Positions 17,524-17,743 of a stretch of DNA of 17,743 bases are shown piece by piece. This DNA is from DATLSM01 sp049585815. GTDB taxonomy: Bacteria; Actinomycetota; Thermoleophilia; Solirubrobacterales; 70-9. The notes below the pieces were generated by a model, which saw only the letters and a program-made list of their open reading frames with translations, was not told the DNA's origin and ran no database searches. Location of the stretch: NCBI GenBank assembly GCA_049585815.1, contig JBAVAR010000150.1:1-17743 (forward strand), written 5' to 3'. Position 1 is the first letter of the stretch, and every line of letters starts with the position of its first letter. Position numbers and translations under genes: made by a program.

Positions 17524-17743
17524 CTAGCGCAGAGTGGAGATCTGCTCGGCGACCTGATCGACCAGATCCTGGGCGCGAGTGCTCTGCTCGTCGATTGCCT
17601 TGCGCACCCGCTGCTCGACCTCCGTGCGGTTGCGCTTCAGGGTGGTCTCGACGGTGCGCTGGCGCCTGCGGGCCTCGCGCTCGACCCGGGCCCGGGTCCT
17701 GCGCGCTTCCGCGGTGGCTTGGCGCCGGGCGGTGGCGCCACGG
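17524..17743 (-). CDS. Arg-rich coiled-coil protein, C-terminal fragment (5' beyond window)
   Basis: Only the last 72 residues lie in the window; the reading frame is open to the right edge and ends at TAG 17524-17526. Seen: about a quarter of residues are Arg/Lys, mostly in the first 50 (ARRQATAEARRTRARVER), with charged heptad-like spacing and then a less basic amphipathic end, DLVDQVAEQISTLR. This suggests a long helix or coiled coil, possibly binding DNA or another polyanion, as in phasin-like or histone-like Actinobacteria proteins. No catalytic motif is visible, and the family cannot be named without the missing N-terminal part. The coding call rests on the clean frame with strong GC at third positions and the stem-loop right after the stop. 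Confidence 0.7.
   Translation of the reverse strand, partial: RGATARRQATAEARRTRARVEREARRRQRTVETTLKRNRTEVEQRVRKAIDEQSTRAQDLVDQVAEQISTLR

Overview
The window is high-GC bacterial chromosomal DNA with dense, mostly housekeeping gene content. It most resembles an actinobacterium, and within that phylum a deep branch such as Thermoleophilia/Solirubrobacterales. The reasons are the fused succinyltransferase/2-oxoglutarate dehydrogenase (Kgd/OdhA architecture), an aconitase carrying the acidic DEAxEESFPASDP linker known from actinobacterial aconitases, a cyclic di-AMP riboswitch ahead of a secreted NlpC/P60 cell-wall hydrolase, GTG and TTG starts, and GC-rich terminators without strong U-tracts. The placement below phylum level is inference. 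No mobile element, CRISPR array, tRNA or rRNA was seen.

Layout. (1) 1-3779, plus strand: kgd, entering the window already in frame so its N-terminus is missing, then a one-base-overlapping small DUF3817-like membrane protein. (2) 3780-4079: a convergent intergenic gap that holds a good promoter-like sequence and several stem-loops, a candidate non-coding RNA. (3) 4080-7738, minus strand: acnA preceded by an SDR oxidoreductase. (4) 7739-8640, plus strand: a divergent region with a clear ydaO/yuaA-type c-di-AMP riboswitch, a TTG-started NlpC/P60 protein and a GC-rich terminator. (5) 8690-12701, plus strand: a four-gene polyamine-type ABC importer in the order ATPase, lipoprotein, permease, permease. 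(6) 12787-17278, minus strand: NAD-dependent epimerase/UDP-glucuronate decarboxylase-like protein, methylmalonyl-CoA mutase catalytic subunit without a B12 domain, an unrecognised 70-residue protein, and a propionyl-CoA carboxylase beta-type subunit. (7) 17524-17743, minus strand: the C-terminal end of an Arg-rich coiled-coil protein, followed by a long stem-loop.

How the genes work together. Kgd and AcnA are TCA-cycle enzymes lying tail to tail. The carboxyltransferase and mutase catalyse steps that turn propionyl-CoA into succinyl-CoA, which feeds the same cycle at the Kgd product. The NlpC/P60 gene is probably tied to envelope/osmotic status by c-di-AMP. The ABC operon would import a polyamine-like cationic solute.

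Points most worth a second look: the candidate RNA in the kgd/acnA gap; the ABC ATPase whose conserved N-terminal strand lies upstream of any usable start codon; the in-frame, coding-like 29-codon tail after the epimerase stop that ends on the mutase start codon; and the unrecognised small protein locked between mutase and carboxylase.
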